The notes under the pieces: generated by a model | What the model was told of the DNA's origin: nothing | Databases searched by the model: none | Seen by the model: only the letters and a program-made list of their open reading frames with translations | Shown: one piece after another, positions 8,095 to 19,319 of the stretch | Numbering within the stretch: position 1 is the first letter of the stretch | How the letters are laid out: every line of letters starts with the position of its first letter | Translations under genes and position numbers: made by a program | Assembly (NCBI RefSeq): GCF_002875945.1 | Contig: NZ_MCZK01000168.1 | Coordinates: 62,001-126,000 of the forward strand | DNA from: Vibrio lentus | GTDB lineage: Bacteria; Pseudomonadota; Gammaproteobacteria; Enterobacterales; Vibrionaceae | Direction: 5' to 3' | Length of the DNA: 64,000 nucleotides

Positions 8095-9207
8095 ATGGCG
8101 AGTGTCACGTTAAAAAACGTTTATAAATCATATGGTGATGTACAGATTTCTAAGGATGTAACCTTAGACATCAACGAAGGTGAGTTCGTAGTATTCGTTG
8201 GACCATCAGGTTGTGGTAAATCGACGCTATTACGCTGTATCGCAGGTCTAGAAGACATTACGTCTGGTGATTTGTACATTGGCGACCAACGCATGAATGA
8301 CGTTGAGCCTTCAAAGCGTGGCGTAGGTATGGTATTCCAGTCTTACGCGCTTTACCCTCACCTTAACCTTTACGACAACATGTCTTTTGGCCTAAAGCTA
8401 GCGAACGCTGACAAAGCTGAAATTGATAAGCGTGTTGAGCATGCTGCAGAAATCCTTCAGCTTGGTCACCTACTAGAGCGTCAACCTAAAGCATTGTCTG
8501 GTGGTCAACGTCAGCGTGTTGCGATTGGTCGTACTCTGGTTTCTCAACCAAATGTATTCCTACTTGATGAGCCGCTATCTAACCTTGATGCTGCGCTGCG
8601 TGTTCAAATGCGTTCACAAATCACTAAGCTACAGCGTCAACTTGGTTGCACCATGATCTACGTTACCCACGACCAAGTGGAAGCGATGACAATGGCCGAT
8701 AAGATTGTTGTTCTTGATGGCGGTTACGTATCTCAAGTCGGTAAGCCACTTGATCTTTACCACTACCCTCAAAACCGTTTCGTTGCTGGCTTTATTGGCT
8801 CGCCTAAGATGAACTTTATGTCGGTTCACATCGAGCAAGCTGAAGCAGAACGTGTATTGGTACAACTTTCTAACGGCATGACTTTCTGGATCCCAGTAGA
8901 TGGTACCACTGTCAATGCTGGTGACCGTATGTCTTTGGGTGTTCGTCCTGAACACTTGTTGTCTGCTGAAACAGGTGATGCGACGATTGAAGCTGAAGTG
9001 ATGATGGTAGAGAAACTAGGTAACGAAACACAAGTTTACCTAAACCTCGAAAGTGCCGATGCTGATGTTATCTACCGTCAACCAGACACGTTGACGATTG
9101 AATCTGGTGACAAGCTGGCGATTGGTATTCCTGCACACCGTTGTCACTTGTTCCACAGCGATGGTCGCGCATGTCGTCGCTTGTACAAAGAGTACGGTAC
9201 AGATTAA
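8095..9207 (+). CDS. malK: Maltose/maltodextrin ABC transporter ATPase MalK
   Basis: ATP-hydrolysing subunit of MalFGK2, 370 residues (E. coli MalK 371). Walker A GPSGCGKST at about residue 36, the signature LSGGQRQR, Walker B VFLLDEPLSNLDAALR and the H-loop YVTHDQVEAMT are all intact. The C-terminal regulatory TOBE-type domain carries LGVRPEHL, the part that in E. coli binds MalT and enzyme IIA-glucose. The ATG follows a GAGGA ribosome-binding site. It is transcribed alone, divergent from malEFG, after the structured leader. In E. coli lamB and malM follow malK; here a terminator follows directly. Confidence 0.97.
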   Translation: MASVTLKNVYKSYGDVQISKDVTLDINEGEFVVFVGPSGCGKSTLLRCIAGLEDITSGDLYIGDQRMNDVEPSKRGVGMVFQSYALYPHLNLYDNMSFGLKLANADKAEIDKRVEHAAEILQLGHLLERQPKALSGGQRQRVAIGRTLVSQPNVFLLDEPLSNLDAALRVQMRSQITKLQRQLGCTMIYVTHDQVEAMTMADKIVVLDGGYVSQVGKPLDLYHYPQNRFVAGFIGSPKMNFMSVHIEQAEAERVLVQLSNGMTFWIPVDGTTVNAGDRMSLGVRPEHLLSAETGDATIEAEVMMVEKLGNETQVYLNLESADADVIYRQPDTLTIESGDKLAIGIPAHRCHLFHSDGRACRRLYKEYGTD

Positions 9208-9243
9208 TCGGTTCGCCTTTTAAGATATAACTTGCCCATATCG

Positions 9244-9275
9244 AATCCCTCTTACCTTGTAAGGGGGATTTTTTA
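9244..9275 (+). terminator. Terminator after malK
   Basis: A 12-bp stem with one G-U pair (aatccctcttac / gtaagggggatt), a 3-base loop and a T run, 36 bp after the malK stop codon. Confidence 0.9.
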
Positions 9276-9342
9276 TTCTGTAAGCTCTACTCACTTAGTT
9301 CCGCTCTCATTCATCTTCATCTTCATCTTTTAACGACTGACA

Positions 9343-9373
9343 ATAAAAAAGGCCTAGCGGATGCTAGACCTTT
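9343..9373 (-). terminator. Terminator for the 66-residue gene
   Basis: On the minus strand a 10-bp stem with one mismatch (aaggtctagc / gctaggcctt) is followed by six U. It lies 57 bp after the end of the small gene at 9430. Confidence 0.85.
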
Positions 9374-9429
9374 ATCTATTTGAGCTAGAAGCCACCCTAT
9401 CTAACGATATAGGTTGGCTCTACTGAAAC

Positions 9430-9630
9430 TTAGTGGATTGGCGTATCACTTGTTTTGTTGAACTGGCCAAAATGCTTTTCTAACACTTCTGGTGTTAGTT
9501 TGCCTTCCGCTTCTAGTCGCTTAAACTCAGCAACGATCGCTTTTTGCTCTTCAATTGATGGCAGTTTTACTTCTGGCTCATCGCCCATCTCTTGAGTCAT
9601 CTGCTCTAGTTCTTTTTCAAAATCGCTCAT
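9430..9630 (-). CDS. Small acidic hypothetical protein, 66 residues
   Basis: I do not recognise this protein. It is short, strongly charged and probably helical throughout; the first 20 residues are acidic (MSDFEKELEQMTQEMGDEPE) and the C-terminal half includes KRLEAEGKLTPEVLEKHFGQF. No signal peptide, membrane segment or metal motif is seen, so it is probably cytoplasmic. The ATG is preceded by an AGGTAAG-type ribosome-binding site and the gene has its own terminator, which supports a real, separately expressed gene. The convergent neighbour is malK; a functional link is not implied. Confidence 0.75.
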   Translation of the reverse strand: MSDFEKELEQMTQEMGDEPEVKLPSIEEQKAIVAEFKRLEAEGKLTPEVLEKHFGQFNKTSDTPIH

Positions 9631-9754
9631 GATACTTACCTAAATATTAAACCTAATCAGATTTTACTCATTTACGCCCTGTGATGCTAGAGCGATTAAG
9701 TGCAAAGCCCGAAACCAGATCAAGCTAAGGCCAGTTAGAAGAAAACAAGCCCGT

Positions 9755-9797
9755 AAATAAAAAGAGCTGGATTCACGATTAAATGAATCCAGCTCTT
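9755..9797 (-). terminator. Terminator for the chemoreceptor gene at 9855
   Basis: A perfect 14-bp stem (aagagctggattca / tgaatccagctctt) with an 8-base loop is followed on the minus strand by a U-rich tail. It lies 58 bp after the chemoreceptor stop. Confidence 0.92.
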
Positions 9798-9854
9798 CGT
9801 CTATGTCCCTTTCTAAGCCATGCTACAGCGTAAAGGAATCAAAACTTAAAGGAA

Positions 9855-11771
9855 TTAAAGCTTAAATGAACCAACCATCTTATCCAGACGTGAAGAAAGG
9901 TCTCGAAGCTCTTGGCTCGCTTCAGCAAGCTGCTCAGCAGTGCCCGTTGTCACTTCATTGATTGCGTTAATCTCTTCAATGTTCTGGTTGATGGTGTGAA
10001 CTACGGTTGATTGCTCTTCCGTTGCCGTTGCCACTTGAGTGTTACGGTCAGTGATGTCAACGATACGATCTGAGATACCACCCAACACGTCTACCGCTTC
10101 ATCCGATGCTGACACGCCCTCAAGTGTAATCACTTTACCTGCACTCATTGCCGTTACCGCATCTTTCGCATCGCTTTGAAGTTGGTTGATCATCTTCTGA
10201 ATCTCTTCCGTTGAATCTGCCGTGCGGCTTGCAAGGTTACGAACTTCATCTGCTACCACAGCAAAGCCACGGCCTTGCTCACCGGCACGTGCAGCTTCAA
10301 TCGCAGCGTTCAGTGCGAGTAGGTTGGTTTGCTCTGAAATATCACGAATAACACCCAGAATAGAACCGATATCTTGAGTTGTTGAAGCAAGCTGTTCAAC
10401 CACTTGACCCGTGCTTTCGATATCTTGTGCTAAACGACTGATCGCGTCTTTTGCTTTGTTTACCACAGAACGACCCACTTCCGTATTCCCAGAAGCTTGC
10501 GTGGCTGTTTCTGCTGCTGTCGCCGCGTTTGATGCAATCTCACTGATGGTCATACCCATTTGGTTGATTGCAGCCACCACTTGAAGGGTTTGGTCACGTT
10601 GTTCTTGGCTGTTGTCGTGGGTGATGTGTGCTTTGTTAGAAACACTTTCCGCCGCCACCTGAAGCGCTTGGCTTGTCGAGCATACTTCTTTCATCGACTC
10701 GTGAATCTTCTCAATGAATCCGTTAAAGCCCTTAGAAAGCTGTGCGATTTCATCGTTGCCTTTTACTTCAATACGCTGCGCAAGATCGCCATCGCCTTCG
10801 CCAAGGTCACCGAATCGCTTGGCCAGAAGTTTAATTGGCTGAGTAATGCTGTTTGCTAGCACTACGCCCATTAGGATAAACACCAAAGCCACAACAGCCG
10901 TCATGATCAGCATCTTTTGCGCAGTCGCATCAAGCTCAGCAAACACTTCATCGGTTGGAACCACACCAATAACGAACCAGTCCATTGATGACACATAAAG
11001 ACTCGCAACAAATAGCTCTTGTCCTTGGCTTTCAGTGGTGATCAGGTTGAAGCCCGACTTGTTCAACAGCTGGCTTGATTGAGGGCCGTAAAGTTGTTGC
11101 AGTGAAGAGTCACTACGAGAACGCTCACGGTGAATTTGTACATCACCTTGACTATCAGTCAGAAATACAAAGCCAGTATTTTCAATCTTGAAACCGTTAA
11201 GCAGGTTAACCATGTCATCCATCGACTTTGATAGACCTGACATCGCCAAACCAGAAGGCTGTTGGTAGTTAGCGAACATTTTCACTTCACCATTGGCTTC
11301 TTGGAACATGCTCACCATGGTTGGCTGTCCAGATTGGGTAAAGCCAAAGAACCAACCATCTTGTTGTTGGTTTAACTGACGTAAGAAACCATTTTGGTTC
11401 CAGTAGAAAGCCGTTTGACGGTTCGCTACTGAAGCATCGTTCAACTGATATTGATTACGCACGTTGTTCAGTTGTTTAACGAGTTTGTTTTCTAATTCAG
11501 CATCACGATCGGTCGATTCGATAGCATCAGAAATGAATTCATTTGACGCAATTTGCTCCGCAGCTAACAACAGTTGAGAGACCTCACGGTCAATTTCACC
11601 ATTGATTCGCTCAAGCATCCCAGGAAGCTCAATATCAACCAATCGATGACTCAATACATCTCTTGCTTGTTGTTGCGCCATCGCACCGACAATGACTGTA
11701 GAAGCCAGAACCGCAAAAGTAATTCCAAGTACAACCTTTTGCTTAATACTCAGAGAGTTAGTTTTCAACAT
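9855..11771 (-). CDS. Methyl-accepting chemotaxis protein, large periplasmic sensor
   Basis: A 638-residue inner-membrane chemoreceptor that senses a ligand in the periplasm and controls CheA. Layout: first membrane segment at about residues 12-30, a ~250-residue periplasmic domain (probably a double-Cache/PAS-type sensor; it contains WFFGFTQSGQP and a membrane-proximal SMDWFVIGVVP segment typical of Cache folds), a second membrane segment near 290 (MTAVVALVFILMGVVLA), HAMP, then the signalling coiled coil. The conserved tip reads EQTNLLALNAAIEAARAGEQ, followed by GRGFAVVADEVRNLA. The ATG follows AAAGG. It is monocistronic, with a terminator behind it. The ligand is unknown; no C-terminal CheR-binding pentapeptide is present. 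Confidence 0.93.
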   Translation of the reverse strand: MLKTNSLSIKQKVVLGITFAVLASTVIVGAMAQQQARDVLSHRLVDIELPGMLERINGEIDREVSQLLLAAEQIASNEFISDAIESTDRDAELENKLVKQLNNVRNQYQLNDASVANRQTAFYWNQNGFLRQLNQQQDGWFFGFTQSGQPTMVSMFQEANGEVKMFANYQQPSGLAMSGLSKSMDDMVNLLNGFKIENTGFVFLTDSQGDVQIHRERSRSDSSLQQLYGPQSSQLLNKSGFNLITTESQGQELFVASLYVSSMDWFVIGVVPTDEVFAELDATAQKMLIMTAVVALVFILMGVVLANSITQPIKLLAKRFGDLGEGDGDLAQRIEVKGNDEIAQLSKGFNGFIEKIHESMKEVCSTSQALQVAAESVSNKAHITHDNSQEQRDQTLQVVAAINQMGMTISEIASNAATAAETATQASGNTEVGRSVVNKAKDAISRLAQDIESTGQVVEQLASTTQDIGSILGVIRDISEQTNLLALNAAIEAARAGEQGRGFAVVADEVRNLASRTADSTEEIQKMINQLQSDAKDAVTAMSAGKVITLEGVSASDEAVDVLGGISDRIVDITDRNTQVATATEEQSTVVHTINQNIEEINAINEVTTGTAEQLAEASQELRDLSSRLDKMVGSFKL

Positions 11772-12227
11772 ATTTGGACCTTTAAAAAGAATCGCTCGTT
11801 ATTTGTGTACCCTGAACAGGACTTTTTTAGTGCACTCCAATCAGAAATGCACAATCTGAGTGATGTATCGGCCAAAACCAATAAAACTAGAGAGGATTAT
11901 CGCAAAAATTTGCAAATATGATGTAACAACTAAATTAACTTAGCTTGAAATGGTATCAATAGGGTAAATACAGAAAAGCTTGGTATTTATTTTTGCTATT
12001 TGACCATTGAGGTTTCACCTGATTTTCACGAGAGTCATCCTTTGAGCTTTAGTATGTAAAAGCCGGTTGATATGGTAAAAATCATAATCGTGTAGTGTTT
12101 TAACTAAACACTTGTAAATCATTCCATTTTTGGAAAAATAAATTACGTAGATGTACTGGAACTTTTTCCTATTAATAAGTGACCAATACTCAAAATAAGA
12201 ATCAAATGGCCCCCAGAGAGTCCAAAA
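11772..12227. other. AT-rich intergenic region between divergent genes
   Basis: The 456 bp between the chemoreceptor and the MoxR gene must hold both promoters. It is AT-rich and has no hairpin, repeat or frame I would call a gene. A minus-strand frame in 12015-12257 overlaps the moxR start and has no ribosome-binding site. Confidence 0.5.
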
Positions 12228-13184
12228 ATGCATAAAAATAACTTCGAAATCCTTCAAAACTACTTAGAGTCTCAAATCATTGGTCAGCAAGAGCTCGTTA
12301 AGCAACTAATGATCGCCTTATTGGCAGATGGTCATATTCTTGTTGAAGGGCCTCCCGGGTTGGCAAAAACCCGTGCCGTAAAGTCACTGGCTGACTGTGT
12401 CGAGGGAGATTTTCACCGTATTCAATTTACCCCCGATCTATTGCCTGCCGACTTAACTGGTACCGATATTTTTCGTCCAGAAACCGGAGAGTTCACTTTC
12501 CAATCTGGACCTATTTTTAACTCGCTGATTCTAGCGGATGAGATCAACCGTGCTCCAGCGAAAGTCCAAGCCGCGATGTTAGAAGCGATGGCGGAGAAAC
12601 AGGTGACCGCAGGTCGAAAAACCTATGCGCTGCCTGAGCTGTTTTTGGTGATGGCAACGCAAAACCCGATTGAGCAAGAAGGTACTTACCCGCTACCAGA
12701 AGCTCAGTTAGACCGTTTCTTGCTGCATTTAGAAGTGGCTTATCCAGACATGGAAAGTGAGCTTGAGATCTTGCGCCTAAACAGAGGCGAAGCTCAAGGC
12801 AATCAACCTGTTCAACCAGAGCCTATTTCTCAACAAACTATCTTCGAAGCTCGCCAAGAAGTGCTCAACATTCACATGGCAGACACCATCGAGCAGTACA
12901 TTATTCGACTGGTTATGGCGACTCGCCAACCTAAACAATACAGCGACCAACTTGATCAATGGTTAGACATGGGCGTTAGCCCGCGTGCAACCATTGCGTT
13001 AGACCGTTGTGCCCGCGCTCACGCTTGGCTTGCAGGACGAGATTACGTCACGCCACAAGACGTTCAAGCGATGGCATTCCCTGTATTACGCCACCGCCTG
13101 CTTCGTAGCTACCACGCACAAGCCGAAGGGGTCACTGCAAACCAAGTGATCGCTCACCTTATCTCGTTGGTTGGTAGCGCCTAG
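12228..13184 (+). CDS. MoxR-family AAA+ ATPase
   Basis: A 318-residue AAA+ ATPase of the MoxR branch, thought to act as a chaperone that matures or activates von Willebrand A (VWA) domain partners. Walker A is GPPGLAKTR at about residue 41, Walker B is LILADEINRAP, and the sensor region reads VMATQNPIEQEGTYPLPEAQLDRF, which is the family's most conserved stretch. Length is typical. The ATG at 12228 follows a weak GAGAG ribosome-binding site. It is the first of six same-strand genes (12228-19182) that make the classical MoxR-DUF58-DUF4381-BatA-BatB/C-BatD set. Confidence 0.95.
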   Translation: MHKNNFEILQNYLESQIIGQQELVKQLMIALLADGHILVEGPPGLAKTRAVKSLADCVEGDFHRIQFTPDLLPADLTGTDIFRPETGEFTFQSGPIFNSLILADEINRAPAKVQAAMLEAMAEKQVTAGRKTYALPELFLVMATQNPIEQEGTYPLPEAQLDRFLLHLEVAYPDMESELEILRLNRGEAQGNQPVQPEPISQQTIFEARQEVLNIHMADTIEQYIIRLVMATRQPKQYSDQLDQWLDMGVSPRATIALDRCARAHAWLAGRDYVTPQDVQAMAFPVLRHRLLRSYHAQAEGVTANQVIAHLISLVGSA

Positions 13185-13194
13185 GGATACGCGC

Positions 13195-14121
13195 ATGAAT
13201 AATCAATTACCCAACCATAGTGACGGCGTCACGTTAAATCTGGACGAACTGCTGCAATACAAAGCGCAGTCTGTTCGCTGGTTGCCTCCAGCCAAGAGCC
13301 TGTGGTCGCAACTTAACGGTCAACACGAGAGCAATCGTAAAGGTCGCGGGATGAATTTTTCGGAAGTTCGTCAATATCAGGCGGGTGACGATATCCGCAG
13401 TATTGATTGGCGCGTCACGGCGAGAACAGGCAAGGCGCATACCAAGCTGTTTTCTGAAGAAAGAGAACAGCCTGTGATTTTGTTCTTAGATCTGTCGAGC
13501 AGTATGATTTTCGGCTCAACCTTGTTGCTGAAATCGGTTCAACTCGCGCACTTTGCCAGCCAACTTTGCTGGTTAACCGTTGCTCAAAGAGATCGTATTG
13601 GCGCAGTAATAGATACCGGCCAAGAGATCATTGAGATTAAACCCAGTGCTAGCAACCATGCACCGCTGCGTATTTTACAAAAAGTCATAGAAATCAATAA
13701 TACAGCGCTGACCAACCCAGACAATCACAGCAACACAACCTTAGAGCATGGGTTGAAGTCTCTTCATCAGCTTTGCCCGAAAGGCAGCGATATCATTATG
13801 CTCAGTGATTTTGTTCGTTATAACGAAAGTAATTACTCACTTATCAATCAAATACGTCGACATAATCGGGTTCGCTTGGTGCATTTTTACGACCCGTTGG
13901 AGCAAGGTGTTACTGCATTCAAAGGTTCAAAACAGATCACCGACGGCAATAAAACCCAATGGTTTAACTTTTCATCAAGCAAGGAAAAGGAAAAGCTAAG
14001 TCATGCATTCGATCTGAAACAACAACAGCTTATGCAAATGAGCCTTTCTTTGGCGATCCCATACAGTTCATTGTCTTGTGCGCAATCGTTAATGAGCCAA
14101 GTATCAGGAGTTCAGTCATGA
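13195..14121 (+). CDS. DUF58 domain protein
   Basis: A 308-residue cytoplasmic protein of the DUF58 family found next to moxR genes. The DUF58 signature is clear (RGMNFSEVRQYQAGDDIRSI then DWRVTARTGKAHTKLF), followed by a VWA-like fold with the MIDAS-type segment FLDLSSSM. I set the start at the ATG at 13195, ten bases after the moxR stop, with AGGGAT as ribosome-binding site; an upstream TTG in the moxR end is less likely. It ends by overlapping the next gene (ATGA). By family knowledge it is a likely MoxR client; its molecular role is not known. Confidence 0.93.
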   Translation: MNNQLPNHSDGVTLNLDELLQYKAQSVRWLPPAKSLWSQLNGQHESNRKGRGMNFSEVRQYQAGDDIRSIDWRVTARTGKAHTKLFSEEREQPVILFLDLSSSMIFGSTLLLKSVQLAHFASQLCWLTVAQRDRIGAVIDTGQEIIEIKPSASNHAPLRILQKVIEINNTALTNPDNHSNTTLEHGLKSLHQLCPKGSDIIMLSDFVRYNESNYSLINQIRRHNRVRLVHFYDPLEQGVTAFKGSKQITDGNKTQWFNFSSSKEKEKLSHAFDLKQQQLMQMSLSLAIPYSSLSCAQSLMSQVSGVQS

Positions 14122-14603
14122 ATCAACCTCTCGACTTGAGTCCTATTATTACGCCAAGCGCACCGTCATGGTGGCCTTTGGCATGGGGTTGGTGGGCTGT
14201 GATTATCACGGCTATTACTCTGATCGCCTTAGTGTATTTCATTGTAAAACGCAGACAAAAGAACCAACACGCGAAGAATGAAGCACTTGCTTGCTTGCGT
14301 AATAGTCAGCCTTCAAATGCCTTGTCTCCGAGTGCAGCTCAAAACATCCTTCGTCAAGCAGCACTGAGCTATTTTCCACGCGACAAAGTGGCAGGTTTGT
14401 CTGGTGATGATTGGTTGACGTTCTTAGATGCGCAATTGGCAAAGCCGTTATTCGCCGCAAAGCAATCGCAATGGCAACAAGCGCTCTACCAAGATGCATC
14501 CTTGATGACCGACGAACAGAAAAAGGCTCAACAGCAATTGGTTAATGATTGCGAAACCTGGCTTCGTAAAGCCCTTCCTCCAAAGCGAGGTCGTTATGAC
14601 TGA
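14118..14603 (+). CDS. DUF4381 membrane protein of the Bat operon
   Basis: A 161-residue protein with one N-terminal membrane segment (about residues 14-40, WWPLAWGWWAVIITAITLIALVY in two parts) and a cytoplasmic helical domain. It matches DUF4381, a family found almost only in MoxR/VWA operons. The ATG at 14118 overlaps the DUF58 stop codon and follows AGGAG, so it is translationally coupled on both sides: its own stop lies inside the start region of the next gene. Function unknown; it is probably a membrane partner of the VWA proteins. Confidence 0.87.
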   Translation: MNQPLDLSPIITPSAPSWWPLAWGWWAVIITAITLIALVYFIVKRRQKNQHAKNEALACLRNSQPSNALSPSAAQNILRQAALSYFPRDKVAGLSGDDWLTFLDAQLAKPLFAAKQSQWQQALYQDASLMTDEQKKAQQQLVNDCETWLRKALPPKRGRYD

Positions 14604-15580
14604 TCTTTTAAGCACGAGCTTACTAAATATTGAATTCGTTTGGTGGTGGATGTTTTTCCTCGCGCCACTGCCGGTTCTCGTTTACTTGTTCTCTCCTAAG
14701 GCGGAATCGAACAATGCCCTAAGGCTTCCGTTTTTGCCCGAGGACAGCAATACCAAAACGCCGAGCAGTCGCTTGCCCAAGGCGTTGTCGGTCATCATCT
14801 GGCTTTTATTGGTAACGGCGATGGCACGCCCAGTTTGGTACGGTGAACCGGTTGAGTTTCAACCAAAACACCGAGACTTGATGCTGGTTGTCGACCTCTC
14901 CTACTCCATGAGCCAAGAAGACATGCAGTTCAATGGCGAGTACATCGACCGCTTATCGGCAGTGAAACATGTATTGAGTGACTTTATTGAGCGACGAAAA
15001 GGCGACCGAGTTGGACTGGTGTTATTTGCTGATCACGCCTACTTGCAGACGCCACTTACGTTAGACAGAGACACGCTCTCACAACAACTCAATCAGGCTG
15101 TCCTAAAGCTGATTGGTACTCAAACTGCGATCGGTGATGGTATCGGCCTTGCCACCAAAACCTTTGTCGACAGTGACGCCCCTCAGCGTGTGATGATCCT
15201 ACTCAGTGACGGCAGCAATACCGCGGGCGTATTAGATCCACTAGAAGCCGCGGATATTGCTAAGAAGTACAACGCGACGATTTATACCGTAGGTGTCGGT
15301 GCGGGCGAAATGATGGTCAAAGAGTTCTTCATGACTCGTAAGGTCAATACTGCTCAAGACTTAGATGAACGCACGCTAATGGAAATCGCCAAGCGCACTG
15401 GCGGTCAATACTTCCGAGCGCGAGACAGCAAAGAACTGGCAACTATTTACGACACCATCAATCAGTTAGAACCCGTGACGAACGCCACTAAGATATGGCG
15501 ACCGCAACAAGAGTGGTTCGTATGGCCACTGTCTGCGGCAATGTTCTTCGCATTTATGCTGTTAGCCATTAGGAGAAACA

Positions 15581-15588
<8 letters not shown>
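14596..15588 (+). CDS. BatA-like VWA domain membrane protein
   Basis: A 330-residue protein with two N-terminal membrane segments, a periplasmic or cytoplasmic-face VWA domain and a C-terminal membrane segment, the BatA layout. The metal-ion-dependent adhesion site is intact: D100-x-S102-x-S104 in VVDLSYSMS, with a later Thr/Asp pair in LLSDGSNTAG. The start ATG at 14596 overlaps the preceding stop by 8 bases; an upstream in-frame start is inside the previous gene. In Bacteroides and Leptospira Bat proteins were linked to aerotolerance or oxidative stress, but the biochemical role is not settled. Confidence 0.92.
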
Positions 15589-17497
<1,909 letters not shown>

Positions 17498-17499
17498 CC

Positions 17500-19182
17500 A
17501 TGCGATTATTAAACAAGCCATTTTTATCAATACTACTGACACTGCTAATCGGTGTTTTCTCGTCACATTCTGTATTCGCAGCGAACGCTGTTGCGAGTGT
17601 TTCGCAAAACAGTGTGACCAAAGATGAAGTCTTCCTACTTAGAGTAGCGACCGATGAAAAAGTATCGTCCGGTGCTTTAGATCTATCCTCCCTTCAGAAG
17701 GATTTCTACGTCAGCACCCCAAGATTTGGGTCGTCGATGCGAATCGTCAATGGCAGCCGTTCGGTGTCTAGCGAATGGAATATTACCCTTGCCCCACTTC
17801 GATTAGGCCGATTTGAGATTCCTAGCTTTGATATTGACGGCGCAAAAACCCAACCGATCACCATCAACGTTTCGGTTAATAAATCCGCTCCAAAGCAGAG
17901 TGATATGGCCGAGTTTAAACTTAATCTGAGTAAAGATTCGCTGTACCCTCAAGAGGTCGCGGAGCTTGATGTAAAACTCATCATTAAGGCGGATCCTAGA
18001 AGACTACAAGACCCTAAAATTGCGCCACCGAGTTCACCGCAATTAGACGTGGAACCGATTGGAGAGTCTAAGCAATTTCAAGATGTTATCAACGGACAAG
18101 AAGTCACGGTTGTTCAGCAATCTTTCCATATATCGTCACAGCAAGCAGGACAGTTTCAGCTTCAAGGGCCAAAGTTAACTGGTGCTGTTGTTTACTCAAC
18201 CAACAACTCAAGCACAACGCGCCTTTTCCAGCTCGACACGCCTGTTGAAACCTTAGATGTCACAGTGAATCCGGTACCACAAGGCTATCAAGGTGAGTGG
18301 TTACCAACATCGAACTTCAAGTTGATTCAGAAGTGGTCAGATAGCCAAGGCAACGAGCTGAAAAATAGCAATGCTTTAGGTGGCGACAAGCAGAATATTG
18401 AAATGGAAGCCGGTGATTCGTTAACTCGAACCATCACAATGACAGCCAGCAACTTGACCCAACACCAGTTACCAAAACTGAACATCACCTACCCTAAATC
18501 GGTGCGTGTTTATGAAGAAAAACCGCAATTTGGCACTACCCAATCCGGTAATGCTATCGTGGTGTATAAGCAAGTTCTAATCCCTAAGGAATCTGGAAGC
18601 ATCTCTCTGCCTGATGTTTCTCAAACTTGGTTTAACACCGATTCGCAATCACAAGAGACCAGTAAAGCTCTTGGACTTGAGTTGTCGGTTCAAGCAAGTG
18701 ACCGCGCGATATCAAGCACGCCGCCTCCTGTGATAGAAGCACCAACCCAACAAGCCAGCCCGACGATTGTTACCGTTGATAACCCTGGAATATGGCCTTA
18801 CCTAACCGCGCTGTTCGCAGCCTTGTGGTTAATCAGTTCTGCAGTTGGTTTCTACTTCTGGTCACGCCGCGGCACAACAGCAAAACCAAAGCGACTAGAT
18901 GAACGTCAATCCGATACAGCAGAAGCGCTGATTACCGCGCTGAAAGCAAAAGATGGCGTGATGACGAGAACCTTGTTTGAGCAATGGAAAACAGAAAACT
19001 CAGACTTGAGTGGTGAGACGTTAGAAACAGTCGAGGCCGAGCTAACCAAGCTCAACCAAAGCCTCTATGCTGAAGCTGGCTCACCAAGTCAGTCATGGGA
19101 TCCTTCTGAGGCAATCAAAGCGGTTAAGAAGCCAAAACGCATCTCGAGCAAAGCACACAAGAGCACATTAGAAAGGCTTTAG
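17500..19182 (+). CDS. BatD-like protein
   Basis: A 560-residue exported membrane protein of the BatD ('oxygen tolerance') family. It has a signal peptide at residues 1-28 (ending SHSVFA), a long beta-rich periplasmic part (about 30-420) with Ig-like strands, a C-terminal membrane segment near 430-452 (IWPYLTALFAALWLISSAVG) and a short charged cytoplasmic tail. The ATG at 17500 follows the previous stop by two bases; the in-frame GTG at 17491 would overlap it without a better ribosome-binding site. It closes the six-gene operon and is followed by a terminator. By family knowledge it probably forms a membrane complex with BatA and BatB. Confidence 0.9.
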   Translation: MRLLNKPFLSILLTLLIGVFSSHSVFAANAVASVSQNSVTKDEVFLLRVATDEKVSSGALDLSSLQKDFYVSTPRFGSSMRIVNGSRSVSSEWNITLAPLRLGRFEIPSFDIDGAKTQPITINVSVNKSAPKQSDMAEFKLNLSKDSLYPQEVAELDVKLIIKADPRRLQDPKIAPPSSPQLDVEPIGESKQFQDVINGQEVTVVQQSFHISSQQAGQFQLQGPKLTGAVVYSTNNSSTTRLFQLDTPVETLDVTVNPVPQGYQGEWLPTSNFKLIQKWSDSQGNELKNSNALGGDKQNIEMEAGDSLTRTITMTASNLTQHQLPKLNITYPKSVRVYEEKPQFGTTQSGNAIVVYKQVLIPKESGSISLPDVSQTWFNTDSQSQETSKALGLELSVQASDRAISSTPPPVIEAPTQQASPTIVTVDNPGIWPYLTALFAALWLISSAVGFYFWSRRGTTAKPKRLDERQSDTAEALITALKAKDGVMTRTLFEQWKTENSDLSGETLETVEAELTKLNQSLYAEAGSPSQSWDPSEAIKAVKKPKRISSKAHKSTLERL

Positions 19183-19247
19183 TTAACCAGCAAGCTAAGT
19201 AAGCAGAAAGCTAGTTAAGCTGAAAATCGAAGTAAGCTGAAAAGAAC

Positions 19248-19295
19248 GAAGCCGTGATGACCACATTGTGATCATCACGGCTTCATTCGTTTTTA
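19248..19295. terminator. Bidirectional terminator between the Bat operon and the GAF-GGDEF gene
   Basis: A perfect 13-bp stem (gaagccgtgatga / tcatcacggcttc) with an 11-base loop has T-rich tails on both strands, so it can end the plus-strand Bat transcript and the convergent minus-strand cyclase transcript. Confidence 0.9.
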
Positions 19296-19319
19296 AGAAC
19301 AGAAAAATTAAATGCCACA

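Noticed and set aside
8629..8955. 108-residue minus-strand frame inside malK
   Set aside because: Antisense shadow of a strongly conserved gene, with no ribosome-binding site.
12015..12257. 80-residue minus-strand frame upstream of moxR
   Set aside because: AT-rich chance frame that overlaps the moxR start; no ribosome-binding site or similarity recognised.
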